DNA from: Xestospongia bergquistia
Taxonomy: Eukaryota > Porifera > Demospongiae > Haplosclerida > Petrosiidae
DNA: 64,000 nt
NCBI GenBank assembly: GCA_963965975.1
Contig: OZ014411.1
Location: forward strand, 15,582,446 to 15,646,445
Direction: 5' to 3'
Position 1 is the stretch's first letter. Each line of letters starts with the position of its first letter. Below the pieces are notes generated by a model. That model was not told the DNA's origin. It saw only the letters and a list, made by a program, of their open reading frames with translations, and did not search any database. This document shows positions 26,601 through 36,637 of the stretch, one piece after another. Made by a program: the position numbers and the translations under genes.

Positions 26601-29600
26601 TGGTTACTAAGTGTTCACTCCATATAGTGGTATACCTGGTATGTTATCAATGATACTATCAATGTTGTCAAGTCTGGCTAATAGTCTTCTTATTTTGTGT
26701 ACAAAAGTGGCTGCAGAGTTCATCATCCTGAAGGCATCTTTAGAAACTCTTAGGAGCTGTCTTGTGTCATAAAAGCTGTTATAAAAATGTCTGCTTTGGC
26801 TGTTGGGACTTGCCAGTGTCCCTTACTCAAATCAATCTTGGAGAAATGTTTATCTTTACCGACTTTATGGAATATATTTTCAAGCAACCATCGTGAAGTC
26901 TGGATCAAATACAGTGATTTCATTTAACTTTAGCTGGTTAAAGCTGTCTTTTTTCAAATGACCACTATGGTGTATGTCATTGTTGCTCATGATATCCTTT
27001 ATTTTAAATTGGATCTTTCTACTGTATCATTAGCTTATTACGTTCAGTAGAACAGGGTCTCAAGATTGCAACTCTCAGACTTCTGCCTTTCTGTCATAGT
27101 TGTGCTTGTATCTTTTGAGATTTGTAAGGTTCCTTCTGTACAATCTTCAAAGTGTCATCCAATATTTCATTTTCATTTCAAAAAACATACAGGTAGCTGT
27201 TTTTCGCCTTGGGTTGATAAACGTTTTGTTCATAGTTCTCTTAGGACAAGTACTGGACTGTGGCTGTACAGAATTGAAAGCAGCAAACATGTGAACTATT
27301 GGGGGATCTCATTAACCACAGTAGCAGGTGAGTACAACAGTGCATGCCATTGTTTGGGTTGCACAATCTTTTTGACATATTATTGGAGGTGTCATTGAAC
27401 TTCTTAACTAAACCAATTACACATAGGACGATAATGGATGAATATGAGCTGTTGAAATCTTAGGAACTGAGATATTCCGTCACTCATTCTGAGACAAACT
27501 GGGTAACCATGTCACCTTAGTTTTTTTTGGTAAACCTAATCAACTTATTTGTTAACCAGTACTTCTGCTACAACTTCTGGGCTGATTTTTAAAAATCATA
27601 GCCTCAGGGTATCTTGTAACACAATCTACCGAGGTGATTATGTAATGGTGACTATGAGGATGGTGTATTTGGCCTACTATATCAACTGCAGCTTTTTTGA
27701 AGGATATATGAATTGGTTGTATTGTTAGTGGGACTTTTGGAACATTTTATTATGTATTGTTTTCAGACAAATATCACAAGTTTACAAAAAAGTTATTACA
27801 CCTCTTTTTATTCCCTGCCTCAAGGGAATATTCTGAGGGTCTTGCAGGTGATATTTCTGACAAACCAGATGACAATTGATGAAGGAGTTAATGGACCATT
27901 TCTATCATTAGATGACATAATGCCATAGGTACTATGACTATGTGGAGGGATTTGGTGCTGTCCACTTTTGTATGTGCAAATATTCAGTAAAGAATGCCTA
28001 TTTTTCTTTGAATACACTATCTACTCCACTTTGGTTTGGAATTGACAGAACAGTTCATTGTAATTTTGATGTGATTTGTCCTCAGATAATAACTTTATAA
28101 GCATGTCCTTTTTCTTTAGATATGTCATCCTGTAAAGGCACTGTAGATGGAGCAAGAGGTTGATATTTTGCCTCATGGTTTAGGCCATCAGGAGCTCTAA
28201 TTCCATGGGTATTACTACCTTTATTGATGTCATAGACAAACATAGAGTTTTGACATCTTCAATAAGATAGGCTGTGTCGACTTTGATTTTAGACAATATG
28301 GTTCTCTGTATGATGTTGTCAGTCAGGAGCACATAAATGAATTTACTGGTATATTTTGTCATTGCTCACAAAGGCTTTCTTTACTACAATTCACTGCATC
28401 CAGTGGCTCTGAGGGTATCAATACTTATGTCTCCAATTCTTACTTTCTCTACTGGCATATTGCCAATGAAATAAAGTTGTGGTTGAATACAGGCACTGCT
28501 TACCAGTAGTAATTTTTTCTATATGTTCATTGTCTGTTATACTTGACTTTATCTATTCTTCTGTTGAAAAGTTGGAAGGCTCTATTTGCACAAGGCAACT
28601 AGCGCATATCTCAATTTTTTGCATTCTTTGAGGTCATTTTTTCCTCCATCAAGTGAGGCATGTGTTTGTTCCACAAAATTTATTTTCAACAACATATAAT
28701 ATTGTTATTACAAGAAAGGTGTATATTGAGTTCACAAACAAACACTAAATTATGATAATAGTATAATTATTTACTTTCAAAGAAAAATACAAAGTTAAAG
28801 AACTCATGCTTCATATTAGGACTTGGACTATTATATTTGTGTAGGCACTTGACTTCATTATTATAAATTCATGAATTGTGATTTTTTATAACCTGCTGAT
28901 ATCCATTAAGTAGGAAAATTGATTACTGCACATGTTGTAAACTTATACTTTTTTCTAATTAAAGTTATAAAAAATGTTTTGTATGCTATTCTAATTCCAT
29001 TACTCAGTTGCCTTCACATTCTTAAAAAAATATTTTCAACCTTTATTATAGCAGTATTGTAACTGATGACACTCTTTTAAGAAAAAATTAATTACATTTT
29101 ATCTTCAGTTAAAAAGATTTTGTCATATATCATATATACATGAACACTTACTGCATTAACGATGTCTAGATTAGCCCCTTTCATAATTAAAATCAAAACA
29201 ACATCCTTGTATCCCTTCATTGCAGCTAACAAAACTGGTGTACATCCCACCTAAATATATAATAATAACCAAATAATTGTCAGCAATATAATACATAGTA
29301 AGTTTGCATAATACCTACAGTAACATTTTTTATATGTATTCCATTTTTACACTAGTAATATATACAACATATACAACATTACAAAGTATTACATTGATAC
29401 ATAATTTGATACTATCATGCTATGAAGACACCATATAAATTAGAGGTGATAACGTAATCATAAACATGAAAACAAAAAAATATTGTTTTAAAAAATGACA
29501 ACATTGTATTTAAGAAATTAGACATTATTATATTAACAACAATTATACTGTAAAGGACATTATGATGACAAGAACTTACAGCAACACAAATGTGTATGGA

Positions 29601-32600
29601 AAAACAATTGAGTTAACAAAATGACTACAATGCATTGAATGAATTTAGAAATAAAATTACATTATATCACACCTACCATCTATTGTTAAAGGACACATTC
29701 AGATGACAACAATGCATTGTAAAAATTAAAATTATATCACATTATGTCAAACCTACCTCCTATTGTAATGTTAAAGAAAACATCCAGATGACAAGTTATT
29801 GTACCATAAACAATAATGAAGGCAAAAATGATTAAAATAGATACAATCACAACAATGCATTGAATAAAATTATATTACATTATGTCACACCTACCTGCTA
29901 TTGTAATGTTAAAGAACACATCCAGATGACAAGTTATTTTACCATAAACAATAATGAAAGCAAAAAGATTAAAATAGATATAATCACAACAATACATTGA
30001 ATAAAATTAAAATTATATTACATTATGTCACACTTACCAAATACTTAAATCAGATTATAGAGTTAAGGAAACATCCAGATGACAAGTTATTGTAGCATAA
30101 ACAATAATGAAAGCGAAAAAGATTAAAATACATACAATTACAACAATGCATCATAGAAGTTAAAATTATATCACATTATGTCAAACTTACTTCCTATTGT
30201 AATGTTAAAGGAAACATCCAGATGACAAGTTATTGTACCATAAACAACAATGAAAGCGAAAAAAGATTAAAATAGATACAATCACAACAATGCATTGAAA
30301 AAAATTAAAATTATATTACACTATGTCACACTTACAAAATTCTTAAATCAGATTATAGAGTTAAGGAAACATCCAGATGACAGGTTATTGTACCACAAAC
30401 AATAATGAAAGCGAAAAAAAAGATTAAAATAGATACAATCGCAACAATGCATTGAATAAAATTAAAATTATATTACACTATGTCACACCTACCACCTATT
30501 GTAATGATAAAGAACACATCCAGATGACAAGTTATTGTACCATAAACAATAATGAAAGCGAAAAAGATTAAAATACATACAATGACAACAATGCATTGAA
30601 TAAAATTAAAATTATATTACATTATGTCAAACCTACCGACTATTGTCATGTTAAAGGAAACATCCAGATGACAAGTTATTGTACCATAAACAATAATGAA
30701 AGCAAAAAGATTAAAATAGATACAATCAAAACAATCCATTCAATAAAATTAAAATTATATTACTTTATGTCACACCTACCTGCTATTGTAATGTTAAAGG
30801 AAACATCCAGATGACAAGTTATTGTACCATAAACAATAATGAAAGCAAAAAAGATTAAAATACATACAATGACAACAATCCATTGAATAAAATTAAAATT
30901 ATATTACTTTATGTCACACCTACCTGCTATTGTAATGTTAAAGGAAACATCCAGATGATAAGTTATTGTACCATTAACAATAATGAAAGCAAAAAAGAAT
31001 AAAATAGATACAATCACAACAATCCATTCAATAAAATTAAAATTATATTGCATTATGTCAAACCTACTCGCTATTGTAATGTTAAAGAAAACATCCAGAT
31101 GACAAGTTATTGTACCATAAACAATAATGAAAGCAAAAAAGATTAAAATAGATACAATCAAAACAATGCATTGAATAAAATTAAAGTTATATTACACTGT
31201 GTCACACCTACCACCTATTGTAATGATAAAGAACACATCCAGATGACAAGTTATTGTAGCATAAACAATAATGAAAGCGAAAAAGATTAAAATACATACA
31301 ATTACAACAATGCATCATAGAAGTTAAAATTATATCACATTATGTCAAACTTACTTCCTATTGTAATGTTAAAGGAAACATCCAGATGACAAGTTATTGT
31401 ACCATAAACAATAATGAAAGCGAAAAAGATTAAAATACATACAATGACAACAATGCATTGAATAAAATTAAAATTATATTACATTATGTCAAACCTACCA
31501 ACTATTGTCATGTTAAAGGAAACATCCAGATGACAAGTTATTGTACCATAAACAATAATGAAAGCCAAAAAAATTAAAATAGATACAATGACAACAATGC
31601 ATTGTAAAAATTAAAATTATATCACATTATGTCAAACTCACCTCCTATTGTAATGTTAAAGGAAACATCCAGATGACAAGTTATTGTACCATAAACAATA
31701 ATGAAAGCCAAAAAAATTAAAATAGATACAATGACAACAATGCATTGTAAAAATTAAAATTATATCACATTATGTCAAACCCACTTCCTATTGTAATGTT
31801 AAAGAACACATCCAGATGACAAGTTATTGTACCATAAACAATAATGAAAGCAAAAAAGATTAAAATAGATACAATCACAACAATCCATTCAATAAAATAT
31901 TACATTATATCAAACCTACCGACTATTGTAATGTTAAAAAACACATCCAGATGACAAGTTATTGTACCATAAACAATAATGAAAGCAAAAAAGATTAAAA
32001 TAGATACAATCACAACAATCCATTCAATAAAATTAAAGTTATATTACATTATATCAAACCTACCGACTATTGTAATGTTAATGAACACATCCAGATGACA
32101 AGTTATTGTACCATAAATAATAATGAAGGCAAAAAGGATTAAAATAGATACAATCACAACAATGCATTGTAAAAATTAAAATTATATTACATTATGTCAC
32201 ACCTACCGACTATTGTAATGTTAATGAACACATCCAGATGACAAGTTATTGTACCATAAACAATAATGAAATCAAAAAAAGATTAAAATAGATACAATCA
32301 CAACAATGCATTGAATAAAATTAAAATTATATTACATTATGTCAAACCTACCGACTATTTTAATGTTAAAAAACACATCCAGATGACAAGTTATTGTACC
32401 ATACACAATAATGAAAGCGAAAAAGATTAAAATAGATACAATCACAACAATGCATTGAATAAAATTAAAATTATATTACATTATGTGAAACCTACCGACT
32501 ATTGTAATGTTAATGAACACATCCAGATGACAAGTTATTGTACCATAAACAATAATGAAATCAAAAAAAAAGATTAAAATAGATACAATCACAACAATGC

Positions 32601-35478
32601 ATTGAATAAAATTAAAATTATATTACATTATGTCAAACCTACCGACTATTTTAATGTTAAAAAACACATCCAAATGACAAGTTATTGTACCATAAACAAT
32701 AATGAAAGCGAAAAAGATTAAAATACATACAATGACAGCAATACATTGAATAAAATTAAAGTTATATTACACTATGTCACACCTACCAAATACTTAAATC
32801 AGATTATAGAGTTAAGGAAACATCCAGATGACAAGTTATTTTACCATAAAAAATAATGAAAGCAAAAACGATTAAAATAGATACAATGACAACAATGCAC
32901 AAAAAAAAATTAAAATTATATTGCATAATGTCAAACCTACCGGCTATTGTAATGTTAAAAGAAACATCCAGATGACAAGTTAATGTACCATAAACAATAA
33001 TGAAAGCGAAAAATATTAAAATAGATGCAATGACAACAATGCATCGTAAAAAATAAAATTATATCACATTATGTCAAACCTACCTCCTATTGTAATGTTA
33101 AAGGAATCATCCAGTGACAAGTTATTGTACCATAAACAATAATGAAAGCCAAAAAAATTAAAATAGATACAATGACAACAATGCATTGTAAAAATTAAAA
33201 TTATATCACATTATGTCAAACCCACCTCCTATTGTAATGTTAAAGGAAACATCCAGATGACAAGTTATTGTACCATAAACAATAATGAAAGCGAAAAAGA
33301 TTAAAATAGATACAATGACAACAATGCACGAAATAAAGTTAAAATTATATTGCATTATGTCAAACCTACCAGCTTAATCAATATATCTATCTATCATAAT
33401 ATTAACTTATAAAACAAAAGAATAGAAATGGATCACTACAATAAAGAAGAGACAAACACTTTCCTATTTATTTCATACTCAATAGGAGATAGATACATGT
33501 AGTCACTATGGCAAACACTTTCCACAATGCTGAATTATTGAGTCTGAATTACCTTAGTAAGAACATTGATATCAGCTCCATAGGTGAGTAACACATCAAC
33601 TATGTCTGTATGTCCCTTATAACTTGCATAATGAAGGGCTGTCCATTTACTCTATTGGAGAAACAAACAAACCATCAACTGCCAAATAATAAACACAGTA
33701 AACTAATAGTATAAACACACACAAACTCAATAAAATCATTAAGCTAGCACATATCCACTGTTTAGCCAATACTAGAAAATTATTAACTTAAAAATAATAG
33801 TTCAGTTAGTGTTGGCAAGTTTGTAGTAATTTAGAGTACAAAGGAATTTAATAGTAACTAAAGTGATGGTGTTCTTCATATTCAAACAAATTCAGACTAT
33901 CTATTTTGTTTATATTTTCTTGAACAATAAATAAAGTGGACTTACTGAATCTGTAGCATTTACATTAGCCCCTTTTGAGAGAGCATCTTTTACTCTAAAC
34001 AAATCTCCTTCATTAGCAGATTTAATTAAAATGTTATTCTAAGGGAAAAACAAAAACAGTAATTTTAAATATACTTACAAAAATATTACTAGCAACTTGT
34101 TGAAGAATTTATTCAATGATAATTAAAGTTACAAAATGATTTAGTAATTAAAGTTTATTTATTGAATGTTAAAAGAAGCACATTTGATGTATTGACATTG
34201 TTTCACACACATGCTAAAAAAACAGGTTTGCATCATTAAATTACTTTGCTATACATTTGACATATCAAGAACTTGTGACAATAACTTGACAGATATTCCA
34301 TACAAATCATGTTCCATAATAGATAACTTATACAGTACGGATATTATTAGTATTATGTATGTATTTTATAAATTGCAAAAAAAACTGTGAACAGTATACA
34401 GTGTCTTAAAACTGTATATATTTTGTCAACTTGTTTATCAATTGGTAAATGCTGATAATTTCTATTTAACTGAAGAAATTACTTTAATGAATAAATCAAA
34501 TTAGGTGTGCTTTTCTGGCCTGCAAAGATGTCAAAAATGTGATTGAAATTAAGGGATTGCAGTCTTGAAGTCGATTTTGTAAAAAATATTTTAAAATGCC
34601 TTTGAAAATATATTTTTAGATTTTCTGTTCAAAAAAATTACCACAAATCTGCAGAAATATCATAACATACTGCAAGATTCATAATGTAAAAAAAAACGTT
34701 TTTATAGCATATTTTACAATTTTAAAATAATCCAATTATGTTTTTTTCCAAGTACAAAAAAATTATGTATGGATTTCTGATACAATATTTCATTGATTTT
34801 TAAGCTTTTATTGAACTCTCATCATAACTCTTATGATTAGTCTATTTTAATCGTTACGCATTTCTTTAAAAAAGCATATGTAATTTCCAAGAGATTGTGC
34901 TATTGTATACACATGACCTTTTGTACTTGCGAATTATTCGTCTAAAATCAAGTTTTATTCCTAAAAAACGTACCTCACAACAACAACTTTACTAATCCGC
35001 CATTTTCTATAATTTTTATGATAGGTATTCTATCAAAAAAAGGGAGAGATGCCTGTGAACTTTCGTATTCCCTCATCATTATTACACAAGCATCATCATT
35101 GTGACTAAAATGATTAATTAAAGCGTCATTAAGTTCTTGAACAATAGCAGCTTTAATAAAAGAAAAAGTACTGTCACTTTCCAGCTAAATTAATGAAGAA
35201 AAATATGAAAATCACCAGATGGCAAGAACTCTTTAGTACAAATGTTAGCAAAAAACTCGTAAACTGTTTCACTCTTGATGGCTACATCTGTCAATCAATC
35301 CCGTGTCATGGTTGAATACAAATAATTTTTGATTAATTTTAATGTCTTTATCTACTGTTGTAGGAACAGTGAAAAAAATATATAAGGCAATACAAGTTAG
35401 GAAGATGTTGTATCTTACATTTAAATGTATGAACATCAGATCCAGAGATGGCAAAGACTCCTTTTCAAAATTTGACAT
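13926..35478 (-). CDS. Ankyrin-repeat, ZU5, UPA-like, death-domain protein with C-terminal membrane anchor
   Basis: Twenty-one exons on the minus strand join without a frame break: 35478-35419, 35184-34993, 34038-33946, 33651-33553, 29250-29152, 26198-26100, 25331-25233, 24562-24464, 22491-22393, 21408-21310, 20788-20693, 18638-18540, 16289-16191, 16142-15959, 15899-15340, 15266-15135, 15088-14908, 14780-14688, 14602-14291, 14242-14180, 14011-13926. Lengths sum to about 980 codons plus a TAA at 13928-13926. Order: N-terminal region, ankyrin repeats, ZU5, UPA-like region, death domain, PPxY, transmembrane helix. In ankyrins, UNC5 and PIDD the ZU5-UPA-death block works as one autoinhibited unit; here a C-terminal anchor would tether it to a membrane. 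The first exon (ATG at 35478) is the least certain: it fits in phase but could be internal. Catalytic activity is not expected. The role, probably a death-domain scaffold, is inferred. Confidence 0.85.
14688..15899 (-). other. ZU5 and UPA-like exons
   Basis: Exon 15899-15340 carries the ZU5 domain: KPEYGIKLIIPPSSVEEGQ, then ILPPDVELVS and GKFSKPIKLHLQH, which match the family's GV.L.IPPGA and F.KPV.L patterns. After ZU5 come HSYAMTVFFKEKAKFCWEIQ and, in exons 15266-15135 and 15088-14908, a beta-rich stretch (FENWKRIDTFAFSD, ALPSLTFKVSL, LRLTFRGIRLQ). This has the position and style of the UPA domain that follows ZU5 in UNC5, PIDD and ankyrins. Exon 14780-14688 is a Ser/Thr/Pro-rich linker before the death domain. 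ZU5 is confident; UPA is assigned mainly by order and strand pattern. There is no HFS motif of the PIDD/NUP98 autoprocessing type, so self-cleavage is not suggested. Confidence 0.75.
16425..16525 (-). pseudogene. Decayed ankyrin exon in an intron
   Basis: The minus strand matches the neighbouring exon 16289-16191 codon by codon (ALYRTS, then NGHTEIV-stop-LFLQHNGHPNI), with a TAG in place of a Gln codon and a frameshift. It was a tandem copy of the ankyrin exon that has since been lost from the message. Confidence 0.65.
17194..18660 (-). repeat. Segmental duplication, copy 1 (includes ankyrin exon 18638-18540)
   Basis: This 1.4-kb block, starting at CAATAGTTATACATGTCACA, is repeated from about 18756 to 20800, each copy ending with an ankyrin exon. 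A 61-codon minus-strand frame at 17314-17502 exists only in this copy, so it is not a conserved gene. Confidence 0.7.
18756..20800 (-). repeat. Segmental duplication, copy 2 (includes ankyrin exon 20788-20693)
   Basis: It matches 17194-18660. A sub-block equivalent to 17455-17640 occurs twice, at about 19018-19200 and 19304-19490, separated by a (CA)n run near 19261-19289. It also carries a 306-bp MITE that copy 1 lacks. Confidence 0.7.
20086..20391. mobile_element. hAT-like MITE, 306 bp, perfect 8-bp target duplication
   Basis: The ends are 12-bp terminal inverted repeats with one mismatch: CAGGCCTGGGGT on the left and ACCCTAGGCCTG on the right. The element is flanked on both sides by the identical octamer TCATATAT (20078-20085 and 20392-20399). 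An 8-bp duplication with CAG-type ends fits the hAT superfamily. The inside is mostly an ATTACT trinucleotide-type repeat and encodes nothing. The duplicated block at about 18230-18265 has the empty site. Confidence 0.85.
22920..24430. repeat. Minisatellite array 1, 143-bp unit, about 10 copies
   Basis: Head-to-tail units of about 143 bp contain the conserved core CAGATGACAAGTTATTGTAC, followed by CATAAACAATAATGAAAGC. A variable stretch lies upstream of the core (CTACCGGCTATTGTAATG in some units, CTTGTATTAGATTATAGAG in others). The array fills the intron between ankyrin exons 24464-24562 and 22393-22491. Copy number is estimated from length. Confidence 0.85.
25720..25815. repeat. Single degenerate minisatellite unit
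   Basis: AAGGGACACAATCACATGAC, followed by AAGTAATAAAGCACC and AAACATTTGGAAAC, aligns with one unit of the 143-bp arrays. It lies in the equivalent intron of another ankyrin module, between exons 26100-26198 and 25233-25331. Confidence 0.5.
26250..28690 (-). mobile_element. Ty3/gypsy-like retrotransposon remnant with integrase before reverse transcriptase
   Basis: All recognisable parts lie on the minus strand, in this order. Protease at about 28470-28230, where the active site reads RATGC at 28410-28396 instead of the usual DTG. Integrase at about 27990-27080, with CDIC near 27775, then AAVDIVGQI and TRYPEA, the GSQF-equivalent segment, and YDRKAEV towards the end. Reverse transcriptase at about 27000-26640, with ITVFDP, FSKIDLSKGHWQVP and FRMMNSAATFV. 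RNase H at about 26410-26290, with HIGATILVEHDSKHFP. Stops and frameshifts are frequent and no LTR is seen. It lies inside an intron of the ankyrin gene on the same strand. Most Ty3/gypsy elements have integrase last; Gmr1-like elements are the known exception. Confidence 0.75.
29428..29640. repeat. Duplicated array flank
   Basis: This stretch repeats 22758-22990 nearly base for base, including AATTAGAGGTGATAAC and the following 200 bp. Both minisatellite arrays start at the same point of a duplicated intron. Confidence 0.7.
29640..33375. repeat. Minisatellite array 2, 143-bp unit, about 26 copies
   Basis: The same unit as array 1, but longer and more homogeneous, filling the intron between ankyrin exons 33553-33651 and 29152-29250. 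Variants of the segment before the core alternate (CCTACCGACTATTGTAATG, CTTCCTATTGTAATG, CCAAATACTTAAATCAG), suggesting higher-order amplification. Open frames at 30596-30814 and 30904-31161 are by-products of the repeat. Confidence 0.88.
34993..35478 (-). other. N-terminal exons of the ankyrin-ZU5-death gene
   Basis: Exon 35478-35419 encodes MSNFEKESLPSLDLMFIHLN and ends at GTAAGA in phase 0. Exon 35184-34993 (64 codons) starts LESDSTFSFIKAAIVQELND, includes FFDRIPIIKIIENGGL and ends at GTAAAG. This region matches no domain I know. Its helical look and place before the repeats suggest a capping or adaptor segment. Bases upstream of the ATG remain open for several codons after a possible CTTAAAG acceptor, so the true start may lie further out. 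Confidence 0.55.
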
Positions 35479-35479
35479 A

Positions 35480-36620
35480 TATACTGCTTTAAGATAAGAT
35501 CTTCTGAAACGCTATTGTTGTGACTTTGTATAAAGGTCTCTGTTTTGGCTTGATTATCTCATCTGTCAAGGCTATGTATTGCCAAAGAAATGAAAAATGG
35601 TTATTGATCTGACTTTCTGCATCATATCTGTTGTTAGTCCAGAAGTAATGGCATCTTAAAGTTTGTACAAAACCTCACATATGAACTTGTTTCTTCATTT
35701 GTTGCAAGATGTGAAAAATATTTATTACTAATTAATAACTTAATTGAAACCATGACTTATGAATAATTAAATAAATTAAAATATATTGGCGCGCTTCGCA
35801 TACCAATCCCTCAGCGGCCTGCGCGTGTATCTTGACATTGACACAACCCAATCTAAACAAGTTTTTTTGGGTGTGTTAAATTATTGTTTCTTTCGTACTT
35901 TGAACTTGTTAAATGGCCTTTGGCTGATATAAGGGCATTTGTATCAGTAAAGGATTGGAGTTGAAGCGTCTCACTCATTTCTAAAGCCAGCAAAAGCCTT
36001 GGGAGATTTAAAGAACTACTCATAGCATGCTAATAATTGAGTGGGACATAGAAACCCTTAACTATATGTCTGTCCCTTGAGCACTTTATGTAAACATATA
36101 TTCTAGCATTAGTTGAGTAATGTGTTGTAGTATTTCTCTTTCTAATCAAATGAGGTAAGTCACAAGCTTAAGTCTTAAAAGACATAAAAACTCCTAAACA
36201 TTTTAATTACAGATTAAAAGCTGCTGTTCAAATAACAAAAACTGCATGGTTTTATTATGTAGTGCTATTTTGTTACCTTACAAAATTGTGTAAGAAGAGG
36301 TTTTTGAGGCTGACTATCATTGAGACACACTCATGTTTTCTTCAAATAACTTCAATAATGGTCACAAACTAGACCTTAATTGTAAAATCATCCTAACTTG
36401 ATTAAGTGTATTATTGTTGATGAAAGGGGCTGTATTTTCTAAGTACATTAATTTATGAAGGCTATGGTCGTACGAAGTATCAAGAGTGGAACATCTTCTT
36501 AGCAGGCCTATTTTCATTGTTTGTCTCATTCTTGATTACGAGAAAAGCAGTAACAGTTATGATGTAAACAAAACCAGTTATGCCTGCGAAAACGCAAAAT
36601 ATCACCTTTCGACAATATCA
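35480..36620. other. Upstream region of the ankyrin gene, with a GC-rich patch
   Basis: No gene is recognised. A short patch at 35788-35831 (GGCGCGCTTCGCAT, then CAGCGGCCTGCGCGTG) is CpG-rich within very AT-rich DNA. It lies about 320 bp upstream of the presumed ATG at 35478, so it could belong to the promoter or to a repeat. Confidence 0.4.
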
Positions 36621-36637
36621 GCCATCCGTACTATCAG

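Larger units (their letters stand above)
15959..34038 (-). other. Ankyrin-repeat exons (about 12, mostly 99-nt, phase 0)
   Basis: From 5' to 3', each exon encodes one ankyrin repeat: 34038-33946 (LIKSANEGDL), 33651-33553 (WTALHYAS), 29250-29152 (TPVLLAAMKG), 26198-26100 (WTALHYAS), 25331-25233 (TPVMLAAKN), 24562-24464 (RAALHFAS), 22491-22393 (TAVIIATKKG), 21408-21310 (WAALHYAS), 20788-20693 (TPVTLAAKK, one codon short), 18638-18540 (TPVFLAAKKG), 16289-16191 (MTALHCSSREG) and 16142-15959 (NTALHIASKGG plus a second half-repeat NEGNTPLDEC). Between 33651 and 20693 the ALHYAS and TPV types strictly alternate, the mark of a duplicated two-exon module. All duplicated exons are symmetrical (phase 0-0), so copies can be added or lost without breaking the frame. 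Confidence 0.88.

Noticed and set aside
27066-27398. 110-codon plus-strand frame
   Set aside because: It is antisense to the integrase part of the Ty3/gypsy-like remnant; the minus-strand motifs explain the region.
30596-31161. Hydrophobic repeated frames in the 143-bp array (72 and 85 codons)
   Set aside because: Each is a translation of minisatellite units, lost in neighbouring units by small indels, and has no splice context.
22920-33375. Regular repeats separated by variable segments, as in a CRISPR array
   Set aside because: The 143-bp period, nearly constant sequence across the whole unit, eukaryotic intron context and absence of cas genes exclude CRISPR.
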